From NCBI GenBank assembly GCA_023105745.1, contig JALGQZ010000001.1, forward strand, positions 65,924,937-65,988,936: a stretch of DNA of 64,000 bases, read 5' to 3'. Numbering within the stretch: position 1 is the first letter of the stretch; each line of letters begins with the position of its first letter. The position numbers were made by a program, and so were the translations under genes. Below the pieces are notes generated by a model. It ran no database searches. It saw only the letters and a list, made by a program, of their open reading frames with translations, and had not been told where the DNA came from. Positions 23,790 to 34,905 of this stretch are shown here, piece after piece. This DNA comes from Austropuccinia psidii (lineage: Eukaryota; Basidiomycota; Pucciniomycetes; Pucciniales; Sphaerophragmiaceae).

Positions 23790-25999
23790 ACCTCTGGAAG
23801 GTTTGGCTTTCTGCATCTTAGCATCTTGCACATGTATGAGATTCATACATTCATCACTGTACTGTGGTAAGTGAGTATGCACTTCTGTGACATCAAAGGA
23901 AACATTGATTTTTTCTATACTAACTTTATCTCTTAGTTCTTCTTCTTCAGAAGGCTCAGAGTCACTTTAATTTAAAGATAAATCATTGGCTTCTTTTGTG
24001 TCATCCTTATTTTCAATTTCTATCTCATTGATTATTTTCTTTTTTGGACAAGTATTGGCCTAATGAGATGTACTTCCACATTGAATGACACTCCAGAGGA
24101 GCTTTTTCATGTGGTTCATTTGGTTTGGAAATTGATTTCCCACTAGTCTTGTTATCTATTGCGGGTTTATACCAATTTTTTCCAATTTTTGTTCTGGTTG
24201 TAATGTCTTCCATGACATTGATATAATCTTCTGTAGAGCAAGGCTCAATACATCTGCTTCTTATAGCATGCTCATGGTCACCACCAGATTTCCTTAATAT
24301 CCTTTATGTATCATTGTCTCAGACATATCAGGATGAAGGGCAGTTAATCTGTCCTTCTGCTTAAGAAACCAGGACATGGGCCTGTCCCTCTCAATATTAA
24401 AGATGGATTCTTCAAAGGAATTTTCCATCTTAAATCTCCAGGAATCATTTACCCATTTGGAAATAATTTTGTTCTTTCCACAAAGGCCAAGAATGTTTAC
24501 CATGGACTTGTCTCATTTTGTAATACCATTTCTTTGCTGATTTGATAAAAAATGAGTGTAATCTGGCACTTGTTTATTCATCTGGTATGTTAAAGTCTTC
24601 TTTAAACATATGAATTGTTTTAATAAATTCCATATGATTATATTCTTCTTCCCCACTGAAGGTTGGCCATACCTCTGATCTTGGAATGTCTTCAAAACTA
24701 CAAGCAGTCTCCACTTCCGCATTACTTGAAACTGTATGATGTAAATCATTGTTCAAGCTCAGCATATTTCTGTCAAGAATTGGTGTGAACTGTCTGGGTA
24801 ATCCATTTTTAGTGATATATTATTAATGCTTTATTGAATATCTCCTTTCAATTCAAGTCTTTCTTTATCACTTTTTTCCAATTGTTCTTGGAGAAGAGCT
24901 GCATTTTGACCCATTGAATTTTCCAAGTTCTGAACTTGTAGTCTTAATTATTTGAAGTGTTCAGAAATAAAAGAAATAGAATTATCATCTGGTCAATTGA
25001 GTAAGGTAGCTTTAGGCTCAATTCTTACACAAGTTTGCGTAAAGGAAAAATATTGTCTTTATTAACACTTTCTAGACCAATAATGGTCTTTTGTGTCTCT
25101 TTTACTTGTAAAATATCTCTACCCAACTTTTGTTGGATATACTCAGAATTGTTTAGCTTTGCTAAAATATCTTTATTACAAGTTTTGGAATATTTTACAA
25201 ACTTTACAAGTTCTATTTCTTTGAAAAGGATTGGTTCATTCTTTCCTCCTCCTTGTTTTTGAATTCCATCAGAGTTCTTGCCATATTGAACACATTGTCC
25301 ATTTCTGTCTTCTCTTTCTTGGCAATTCTGTAGTTCTGTGGGTAAGGCTTGTTCCACTTGGTCTTTGCCTTTCCCTTTCCCTTTTGCTTGACCTTCTGAT
25401 TGTTTTTTAGGGTTTGCTTCACCTTGTTTTGCACTTGTTGAGGTGGAATTTTGCTTATGGAGGTTTGGGGAGCTTCCACTGGGCTGTTTTACTTTCCTTT
25501 GGCCAACTTCTTCTTCTGGTCCTCTGACAAAATGCTTTTATTTTTCAACAAAGCTTTTATCTGTTGGACTTGTCCTTTGAAAGACATGGGTGTCCAACCC
25601 TTCAGAAGACCCCCTGTATTTTCTGGGCCCATGAGCTTCTTCACTTGAGGATATGAGCTCATTGTGCCTATCCAAAGACTTGGAAGAAGTTCCCACTCCT
25701 GCTTCTTTGCCTCAATAAACCAGTTCTTGTATTGAGACTGGTATATTTCTATTGTTGCCTGTTTGAAATGATTCAGGTATTACAATAGGAATAGCAGTTA
25801 TGTAAGCTTCTGGACTCTCAATAAGAGTGTCAAAGGCTGTGGCTAATGTTTGGGAACTGGTGGAATTTCTGGCATCTTCCATTTGTGCCTCCCCTGTGGG
25901 CTGACAATCTTGTCCTTTGGATTTATGACTTGAATGTCCTGGTCTATATCCATTTGATTGGATGGAGTAGTTACTTCCACTTCTAGTGTGGTATGCCAT
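23790..25999 (-). pseudogene. Family II gag (nucleocapsid polyprotein)
   Basis: Gag forms the virus-like particle. The ATG at 25999 opens MAYHTRSGSNYSIQSNGY, a Ser/Thr-rich N-terminus. Fragments in other frames follow at 25479-25025 (Lys-rich), 24765-24513 (EEEYNHMEFIKTIHMFKEDF) and 24503-24294 (capsid-like, FKMENSFEESIFNIERDRPM). 24213-24025 gives the region just before a nucleocapsid zinc knuckle: LECHSMWKYISLGQYL keeps the first Cys, but the second Cys, the His and the last Cys appear changed. At least five frame breaks are present. Confidence 0.75.
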
Positions 26000-26065
26000 A
26001 CCATATCAGCTTAATAAATTTTTTTTAGGGGAGTGAAAAGTAGGAGTACCCCTATGGGTAGCTTC

Positions 26066-27651
26066 TGTTAGAAACAGAACAAAAGGATACTTGTCCTAGT
26101 TGGTAAGGTGATGCCTTGTGTCAAGGAAAATGGCCATCTCATTGGTTCAAGCCACATTGAAGACATAAAGAAAAAAAATATAAAAAAAGACAAAATTTTG
26201 GAAAATCCTTTTAAGTTTGGAAAATACCTGAAACCTAACCCTAAAATAAAATTAGGTTTCAACCCAAAAATTGGCCTCAAAAGTGAAAATTCTAAATTCA
26301 AGACAGCAGAAGGAGGATACATGTACAGATTACATAAGAAGGAAGCAGTTAAGAAAGTATTAGTAATCAGATTACTTGATTAGTAATACTTAGGGAGCTA
26401 AGGATTAGTCAGCAAGTCTAAGGATTATGGATAAAGCTCAAATAAGCACCAGAAAAAAATACCTCAAATTAGTAAGCAACCCAACAAATGACATCATCAA
26501 CCAAACAAATGATGCAATGATTTACATAAATACCATCATTTAGGTGGGACCACCAGAAAAGAGCTTTCCCAGCCAAAAGAAACTGAAAAATTCTAACTTC
26601 CTCTTTTTGAATACCTCCCATGGAGAGCCCAAAAATTATAAATAGAGGGCCTCTCTCCCCAAATTTTTCCTCTTTCCCTCATGTCTTTTTATCCCCCCAA
26701 AAGTGGAAAGTGGATTTAAATTCATCCCTGACTATCAGGTTAACTAGTTGTCAAATATATAATTTTATTATATAAATGATAAAAAGGCCTTATATAATAG
26801 CATTATAGTTGAATAACTCTTAAAAAATAAAAAAAAGTCGTGTAAACAAAAAAGGAAAAAAACCTTTTAATATAATTTTATTATATAAAAGATATAAAGG
26901 CTTTACATAATAGTCTTATGAACTCAAATTAAATAAAATAGTATTTTAAAAAGAATTTCACCTTCTTATAAGCAATGAAAGCTTTGAAGAAGGAAAAGAA
27001 GGGTCATTTACTTATTTTTTAAGGAGTTAATATTATTATTTATTTTCATAAAGCCATACTTTGGTCACTACAAGGACATTTTATTAAGTATAAAGGAAAA
27101 TACCTTTTATAGGAATAAATTAGTGCTATATTATTAAAAAAGAAAGAGAATTATTTTCAAATTAAATTATCAAAGAGTGGCTATTAATTAGTCTGGGCAT
27201 ATCAGAATTTCATTATATAAAATAATAATAAATCATCAACCATAAAAAAAAAGTGTTTGATTGTTTCATTCAGTATTATTATTAGCCTAGTGTCTCCAGA
27301 TTATATTGAATTATTGTTGTAGTAGTATTTTGTGTGATTTGTGATAGTTTTTTTTCTTTTGTTTAATTAAATAGTGTCATATTCAAAAGGTTAAATAAAT
27401 GTTTAGCAATCAAGCAAAGTCTGACAGAGTCTGTTGAATACACTTTTCTGAATTAGCCACCATCAATAAATAAATTGATTGTGAGCTCAAGTTAAGATAG
27501 TTCAGCATTTTTCAGGAAGGGCAGTTCAGATTATTCTGACACACAAGAAGAGCAAGGGTTACAATTTTGAACAGAAACTCAAAACTGTTTTCTTGTAATT
27601 TCCCCTTCCAGGTACTGCCTCATTTTATCCCACACAAGAGGAGTTCCCACA
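26066..27651 (+). repeat. Type C LTR (5' LTR of the plus-strand family IV block)
   Basis: It starts TGTTAGAAACAG at 26066 and ends TTCCCACA at 27651, i.e. TG...CA. An ATTATAAATAGAGGG TATA-like promoter lies at 26634-26648. Its 3' end is repeated, in inverse orientation, at 8566-8665 and 17725-17815. A second full copy is not in the window, so the left boundary is inferred from the TG end and the change of sequence. Confidence 0.5.
26634..26648 (+). promoter_or_regulatory. TATA-box-like promoter in type C LTR
   Basis: AATTATAAATAGAGGG followed by a pyrimidine-rich stretch (CCTCTCTCCCC) is a typical U3/R promoter layout and points in the same direction as the downstream gag at 28022. Confidence 0.45.
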
Positions 27652-27668
27652 TCTGGTGTCCCAACAGT
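27652..27668 (+). promoter_or_regulatory. Candidate primer-binding site after type C LTR
   Basis: TCTGGTGTCCCAACAGTGG follows the LTR end directly and contains TGG, the complement of a tRNA CCA end. I cannot name the tRNA, so the call rests on position. Confidence 0.3.
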
Positions 27669-27712
27669 GGCAGGCAGATAGGAATATAATCAGATTCTAT
27701 TCAGCTTGATAT

Positions 27713-27820
27713 CAATATATATATATATATATATACTTATTAAACCTGGAATCATATAATCACCTAAATAAACCCTTATCATCATCATCAAAATCTCATT
27801 CATCATCATCATCTGAATCT
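27713..27820. repeat. (AT)n microsatellite and ATC-rich run
   Basis: About ten AT dinucleotides at 27713-27735 are followed by two short (ATC)n runs at 27778-27790 and 27800-27815, in the leader before the family IV gag. Confidence 0.8.
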
Positions 27821-28021
27821 TATCATTACAAATTACTACCAAAATCAAAATCACCAGGACAGACATCACAAGAAAGCTTGAGTAATCTAATATCAACACC
27901 AAATACAAGAAGAAAAGAAGAAGATAGGTTAAAGGAATTCTTCTTTAACCTAATCAAAGAGTATAAAGAAAGAAAACAGGAAGAAGCAAAATTTGAAGGC
28001 AAAATATACAAAGTAGAAAAA

Positions 28022-30278
28022 ATGGATCAACAGTCAACATCAAAATTACCACCATTACCTGAAGATACTGTGGAAGGTCAGTATGAAGAAGAAGATGGAG
28101 AAGAGGATCAAACTGTGAAAATACAGAGCTTTATGAATCAAATGCAAGATGTTTTGTTAAGTCAAACCAGTAAGAAAGGAAAAAGAAGGCAATCAATACC
28201 AAATACACTAGGGAATAGACCTAGTGAACCAACATTACCAAGACATATAAGACCAGAAGATTCACCAATATAACCAACACCTGGACCAAGAACAACCTCT
28301 ACTCCAGAAACAAATCCAATAATTAACAATATCCCAAGAAGAGCTTTTGTCTCTACACCTAATAACCCAAGTCCATTACAGCAGCAAGTGTTAAAGCAGG
28401 AAAGGCTTGTAGTTAAAATTAAAGCAAAGGATTATAATCTCCATTTTGATGGAGAGGAAGTAGAGAAGTGTATTTAAAAGGTTGAAATAATTACTCAGAT
28501 TGAAGGAGCAACAGATGAAGACTTAGCAATGCAAATGGCATTTTGGACAACAGACCCAAGAATTAGTGATGCCATAGAAGCTATGCCAGGATATGAAGAA
28601 GGTAATTGGACACAACTGAACAAAGACCTTATAGATAAATGGGGAAGAGTTGAACCAGAAGGAAGATATAAAAAAGATTCCCTTATTCAGCTTTTCAATG
28701 ATACACAAGATGAAGGAGGAATTAGTACCTTATCAGAATATAAAAGGTTTATTGGAGAATATGAAACTATCATTACTTACCTTTCAAGATACAAGTATAT
28801 TCCTCAGGAGAATATGTTCCATGAAGATGTATTTGATTTTTTTCTTCTGATATTAAAGGTGCTATCAGTAAAGAAATGATTAAAGATAATGTTATTGTTA
28901 GAGCAGAAGATGGAGGATATCTCATACCACACATGAGAATATTAAAGAAGTATATTGAACAAGAGTTAGAAGCAAGAATATTAGTCACTAAAGGACTATC
29001 ATCTCCAAGAATTAAAACAGTAAAGACTGAATCAATAACCAAGGAAAACAATGTCGAATTTAAGGAAGAATTATTTCCAGGAACACAGGAAGCTTTGAAA
29101 AAAATGAAGGAGCTTACCAAAACTCTCAAGGAACAGCAAGTAGTGGTTAATAACAAAGTACCTAGAGAAAAGGAAGTTTCCAAACAGTTTATGGAGCAAC
29201 TGGATGAACAAAGTAAAATTGCTAAACCACAAAAGATAGCTTATGCTAACCCTCAAGCAGAAACTTCAGGATTCAGACCAAAAGAAAATTTACCACCAGC
29301 ATCATCAAGATATGTGCCATATGCACCAGCTCAAAATGCACCAAAACCATCTGTTAGATGTTATTACTGTTCAGAAGAGGGACACTCCACAGGAAGATGT
29401 AATAAGCTTATTGAGGATCAAAACAAGAAATGGGTCATAAGACAAGGGTTCAATTACTTATATTCTGATTGGGCAGGAATTCCAACTGATGGGAAATTAT
29501 CACCAAAGCAATTGGTAAGGGAATTTCAGAAGGAACAAGAAGAATTGAAGAAGAAATTTGAAGAAAAAGCAAAAGAAGAGGAACAAAAGAAGAAAAAAAG
29601 TCAACTGCCTTTATTACCATGGACAATTGGGAAGATTGGAAGCCACCATCAATATCAAGAGGAAGAGAACCTCTTGGATATTCTTATGGATTAAGGAATA
29701 CAAAGCAAAGAACAGAAAATGAAGAAAAAGCCAAGGATCAATCACAGTCATTACCTAAAAAAGAAGTAAGTAAACCTCAAGAAACACTTAAGAAAAAGAC
29801 CAGCATTCCAGGTGGATTTATTGATGATGAAGATAATAAAGAAGAAAAGGTGATTATACCCACAAGATATAAATCACCAAGACCTTTAGAGATTAATAAG
29901 GAGTCAGAAGTATCCATACCTAAAAGTAAAACACCACAAAAGCAACCCATGGATGAAATTAAAACCATAATTAAGGCACCCAAAGAAGATAGAGCAGTTA
30001 TCAAGCCAAAGAAAGAAGATAAAGAAGAAGTACCAATAGTTGAAAAAGTTATTAACAAAGTCTTGGATCAGAAAATAAATCTTACCTTAGAGGAAATATT
30101 CACCATATCACCAACATTCATGAATGAATTAAAATTTCTTTCTGATAGAGAAAAGAAATATCTAATGTCTCTTAAGTCAATCAATAATATAGAGATAGTG
30201 GAAGATCGAGAAGGCAATCAGAAAGATATAATAATTGAAGAAAGAATGCATTATGCATGTCCTCTTGAAATGATTTAA
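28022..30278 (+). pseudogene. Family IV gag with CCHC zinc knuckle
   Basis: A Gag-like polyprotein of an LTR element. The likely start is the ATG at 28022 (MDQQSTSKLPPLPED); a stop at 28271 and a frame break near 28480 interrupt it. 28529-28879 reads a capsid-like helical segment (FWTTDPRISDAIEAMPGYEE). 28876-29694 continues with a Lys/Glu-rich region and an intact zinc knuckle near 29359 (CYYCSEEGHSTGRC, the CX2CX4HX4C spacing of retroviral nucleocapsids). 29619-30278 is a charged region leading to the protease. Frames shift at about 28860 and 29650. Confidence 0.8.
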
Positions 30279-30842
30279 GTTTCCATAGGATTGGAAGGTC
30301 ATAAAGTAAAAGCATTAGTAGATACTGGAGAAGAATTGAGTATAATACCAGAAGTTGAATCCATAAAAGCAGGAATACCAATGAGAGCATTGAACATGAG
30401 GCTTAAAGGAATTAGAGGACATACTACAGTAATTGTTGGCTTCTCTGAGAATACTTTACCTATTTTGCCATCTGGTGATGAAAGAAAAATTCATTTCTTT
30501 GTAGCCAGAGGGGCATTTCATACTGTTATTGGAGGACCATTTTTGGCTGACAATGGTATTAGACTTGAACATTCACAGACTCAGGGTGAAATTTTCAGTT
30601 TCAGAGGATCAGATGGAAGAAGATTATGCATACCTATATGCTCACCGGAAAGGAAAGGATGGCATGCACAACCACCAAAAGGAATGGAGTTGTGTAATAT
30701 GGCAAAAGTGGATGAAATGGAAGTACCAGATGATAATGAAGAATTAAGGCTTGAAGAAATAAACTCAGAAGAAGTACAAGAAATGGCAGAAGAACAGGAA
30801 ATTTCTGGACTATATGAAGAAAATAGTTTGGAAATTCAATAG
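30279..30842 (+). pseudogene. Family IV retropepsin-like protease
   Basis: After a single TAA at 30276-30278 the frame continues as a retroviral-type aspartic protease: ALVDTGEELSIIPE holds the active-site DTG, and GAFHTVIGGPFLADNGIRL holds the C-terminal G-[RG]-PFL-D feature. An acidic tail (EELRLEEINSEEVQEM) ends at a TAG near 30841. The gag-protease order with one stop between them may be an old readthrough site or simply decay. No RT follows in this copy. Confidence 0.75.
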
Positions 30843-31071
30843 AAGCAGAAGAAGAAAGAGGCTAAATTTGGAAACATACCCAATATGGAAGAATATCCTA
30901 TCATAGAAAAAGGACTTCAAGGCTAAAAGTTTATTCAAAAAGATCTCCAATAAATATGTCAAACAGGGTACCATTTGGAAGAAGAAAAAAAAAGATACTA
31001 TTTCAAAAGAAGATCATCGCAGTTTTCCAAAAATGAATAAGTCACCAAGAATCAAAGTATTTATTTAAAAG

Positions 31072-32005
31072 GTGGTCAGTAAGATAAAAAGGAATCATCA
31101 AGATTCAGTTAAATGGGATTTTCAATCCTCAGGGAAAGGACCAACCTCAGAAGAAGAATTAAGCAAGGAAGCAGAGATTAATAACCAAATTAAAGGTCAA
31201 GTCAACAGTATTACACCTGGAGAAGAAGCAAGGCAGAAAGAATCAGAAATAAAATTGTCACAGGGATTACCAAGTCAAACCCAATATGAAGCCAACATAA
31301 ATAATGACCATATGGAACTTAATAATATGGATTTATCAGAAGAAATTATTGAAGAAGAAATCAAGAGAAGAAGAAAAGAGATGCCATGAATTTTAAGCTC
31401 AATATATATGACCTGGGAGGGAAAAAGCCTAGTGAAAAGGGTTTAACTGAGAATATAATTGCAGAAAAGCATCATGTTGGAATTGATCATAGCTTTGAAA
31501 ATTTTTCAACCACTTATATAAGGCTGCGCTATGAGACAATACCAATTATGGCAATTTTGGATGAAACTTCACCTTTAAATATTATACCTATAAAAATGGC
31601 AACAGAAATGGGTATAGGACTCAAGAGTACTCAAATGCATGGATGGAAGAACCATATTTTAAGGAATAAAACAGCTTGAAATGTTTTGGTAACACTCACA
31701 GCTGGAGAAAACACTTATTTGAAATTTTCAGCAACAAGAATTGATTATGTGGTGTTGGGACAACAGTTCTGGGATTGGTTCAAAATGGAAAGCAGATTAA
31801 GTAGTTCACCTCAAGAAGAAGGGAAGAATAAGGAATTAAGAGCATCAAGATCAGGAATTGAAGAATACAAGGGTCATAACTTAGAGGAGGGAGACAAGGG
31901 ATATCAAAGTAAATATGGAAATTTTACGTACAAAAAGAGTAAAATAAGGTCTAGAATATGATTTATTTCCCAAAAATTGGTTGAAATCACAGCCAGGCAG
32001 CCAAA
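31072..32005 (+). pseudogene. Family IV second protease-like domain, truncated at the family II LTR
   Basis: 31072-31389 is a charged linker. 31386-31679 reads YIRLRYETIPIMAILDETSP followed by LNIIPIKMATEMGIG, which has the sequence shape around a second retropepsin active site, with the DTG replaced by DET. 31686-31961 continues with IDYVVLGQQFWDWFK, like the C-terminal protease region, then a charged segment. The reading frame can be followed to 32005, where the family II LTR starts abruptly, so RT, RNase H and integrase of this family are absent. Confidence 0.6.
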
Positions 32006-34129
32006 TGTAAGTTTTGTCTATGAAACTCTTGATAATGGTAGCAATATCAAGAGTACTATGAATGTCCTCAGTAGAGAAATATAATAAAATAAAATATTAT
32101 AACCACAAACCTATAAAATTATTGAAGATAATTATATAAACAAAAATTCAATTATCATTAAATAATTTGATAATAAAGAAATCTTTAGAATTATAATAAA
32201 TTATAATTATTCTATTATTGTTATAGTCACTGACAATTATAAAAATAATAAGTTTAAAGCTCTTAATGAGACAGTTACACATAGAAAATATGAATATTTA
32301 AGCACTCATAAATGATATAAATATTATTTACAAAAGAATTATCACACACACTGTGCAGAAATAATTCTTATAGAAAAATTCTATATAAAAGAACTAATAA
32401 TAGATAAAAGAAGTATAGAACTTCAGAGAAAAACTTACTTATAATATATATTTATTTAACAAAGAGTTAAATACAACAGTTATTATATTAAATAATTATT
32501 ATAAGCTAAAAACACTCCAAAAAATCAATATTTTAAAGATAAATCAACTTTTCATAATGAAAATATGATTTAAAGAGTTTTTAAGAGAAATTTGTGGATT
32601 TTAAAAGATATTTAAGGAGATAATATAATAGAAATGAAATACATTATTGGTGATTAAAACAATAATCTTAATTCTATGATTTCAATTCTTTAATTTAAGA
32701 TTAATAAAGCATAAAAGAACCTAATAATTACTTTAATAATAAGATTTTATATCTAATGAAACTTTACCTGTTTAAATGCCTAATATAATTGGATTGATAA
32801 TGAATGATGGACAAAAACAGTGATGAATAGGCTCTTTTTATGTCTACAGAGAAGCTCTCATGATTAATAATGGATACATAGGGCGTGCTCAGGTAAAAGC
32901 CGAAAAACCATGCTTAAAAATAAGGTTCTTAGCCTAAGGTAACTTATTTTTAAAGCCAATTTAAATCTACAAGTGTTATTCTTAACTCCAAGTAGCTTTA
33001 ATCCTGATTTGGGTTAATTATTTTAAGTTTTAATATGAGATGAGTTCATTTATATTAGCATTCATCACATGAGCTACTTAGAGAAATAGAGTTTCAAGCA
33101 CAAATCTCTTAAACTCAATTTTTAATTAATTTGTCAAGAAATCTTAATTTTATTCAAGTATAGCTAAAAGAGTAAATTTACAGGCTAATTACAAAGAAAA
33201 CCTGTTTATAAAAGATAATTAAGATTCAAAAAATACACCAAGAGCAATAAATTGTAAGCTGTGTGAAAATCCCAGGACAATCCATCAAGAATTTGATTTT
33301 TAATAAGTTTTTGAAGTTATTACTATTTTCCCACATAAAATAGAAATACACACAAAACCTTAACTTGTGATAAGGTTCTAATCATTGTAACTTTAGAGGT
33401 TTGAGCTTTGAAAGTTCCTAAAACCTTAATTTCAAGCTTACATATGGGGATTGACCCTTTAGCAGCTTAAAATTCCTGTCCAAAGTGGGATAAAAGCAGT
33501 TTAAACTTTAAGGTTGGATCAAAGTCTAGTCTTAAAGTTCAAATAAGGTTGAAAATCCACCAATACAGGCGGAGAATCTCAATTTAATCCTTGCAGATCC
33601 GAAAAGTTGAGTACCCCAGCTCTGTTTGGTCTTTTTCCTTTATCCCACCTTTTTGTGTGTATTTTGCACTTTTATTTATTTAAAGCCATACTATGGCCTT
33701 AAAAACTTTTGAATTGAGCCCATGCAGAATTTAAATCCTGTATGGCAAATACTTAGCCAATTCAGTAAATATACACAACACCTTAATTTTAACTAAAAGT
33801 TTGTTATGTTTGCATAAACCATAAGCAAATTTAAATTTAAGCTTATTTAAGGTTAAATTTAACAATTTTAAATTTTTTAAAAAAAGTTTCAATTGTACTG
33901 TGAGATTCCTAAATCTTCTAATAACATAAGAAATAATCATTTTTGGGTATAACACCCTGTGGGTGTACCCTAGGTTATTTTTGGTGCAGAATCCAAAAAT
34001 GAAATAATAATTATAGCTTTGTTTATCAGTAAAGATATACTTATTTTTTCTTATTTTTTATTTTAACTTCAATTGAAAAGCCTGTTCAAGAGTAAATCAA
34101 CTGTATATAAAGTTATTTGTGGCATTATA
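32006..34129 (-). repeat. Family II LTR, copy 2 (5' LTR on the minus strand)
   Basis: It aligns end to end with 17980-20085, beginning TGTAAG on the + strand in both, followed by TTTGTCTATGAAACTCTTG. Homology stops at about 34129, roughly 30 bp before the outer LTR end seen in copy 1, where a type A LTR sequence begins. The two copies differ by many substitutions and small indels, so the insertion is not recent. Confidence 0.8.
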
Positions 34130-34905
34130 TACCAAAAGCCATTCAAGTAAGACCTTTATTAACTGTTTCAAAATTTAAGAAAAGAAAAATGAAATTAGTA
34201 AAGGTTATGACCACCAAAAGCCACTGACAGTTGAAGAAAGAGGTTTAAATGACTGACCCAAAATATCAGTATTTAATTCCAGAATGGAAAGAAAAGATCA
34301 ATAAAAATAAATACCGTAGATTAATTAACTGTGGAAAAATTCTCCAGGGGATGAAAGAGTGGCCAATATATTTGAAGAGCTGAAAGATGGATCCTGGAGG
34401 ATTGAAAAACCAGCTGTATTCACTTTTTTTGGAAAATACAGCTTGGCAATTGCGGAAAATGAACCAGGTGCTTTGACAAACACAGTATTTGAACTGACTT
34501 GACCCAAAAGGGTCAATGACAACAAGAATATATGAGTACAGCATTCATGGATTAATTGAGTTATCAAAGTAGTGTTGGATCTTTTACATCTTGACAACTG
34601 ATATCAATTACTGCCTCTTAAAAATCATTGACCAGTATTCCATTGGGGGAGTAATGTATAAATGAAAAAAAGGCCAATATTTGAATGGGCCAGGTTATTG
34701 GTGTCCTTTAATGGCCTCCTTGAAGTCCTACACATGACCCCATGGCATATAGATTGATGTCCTTGAATACATGTCTTTGAAAATATGATTGAGGGTTGAT
34801 GACTTATCTCAGATAACGGATTTGGGTCATGAGAGTGAAGCCATTGAATTTCTGAGGAAAAATGGTTTATAAATACATGTATTTAATTTGGGGTCTTCTT
34901 GGCCC
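34130..34905 (+). repeat. Type A LTR, right part
   Basis: This continues the LTR interrupted at 17979: the order of words (AAGACCTTTATTAACTGTTTC, then ATGACCACCAAAAGCCACTGA, then ATTAATTAACTG) follows that in 35093-35300 and 47450-47540. It is itself cut at 34905 by another type A LTR that begins TGTCACAGGG. Confidence 0.65.

Larger units (their letters stand above)
17980..34129 (-). mobile_element. Composite LTR element, family II (16.1 kb), with opposed internal block
   Basis: Two direct copies of a 2.1-kb sequence form the ends (17980-20085 and 32006-34129). The left half of the interior holds a minus-strand gag-pol (20309-25999). The right half holds a plus-strand LTR-like sequence plus gag and protease (26066-32005). 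The outer edges coincide with the break in a type A LTR, which supports a single insertion. The 5' LTR on the minus strand is 34129-32006 and the 3' LTR is 20085-17980. All coding parts are broken. The plus-strand block is most simply a nested element later truncated against the 5' LTR. Confidence 0.65.

Noticed and set aside
25035..25648. Plus-strand ORFs at 25035-25262 and 25451-25648
   Set aside because: They are antisense to the family II gag.
31981..32005. Primer-binding site of the family II element (TGG followed by CTGCCTGGCTGTGAT on the minus strand)
   Set aside because: The same bases continue the plus-strand reading frame of the family IV block, and the match to a tRNA T-arm is imperfect, so the evidence is equal for chance.
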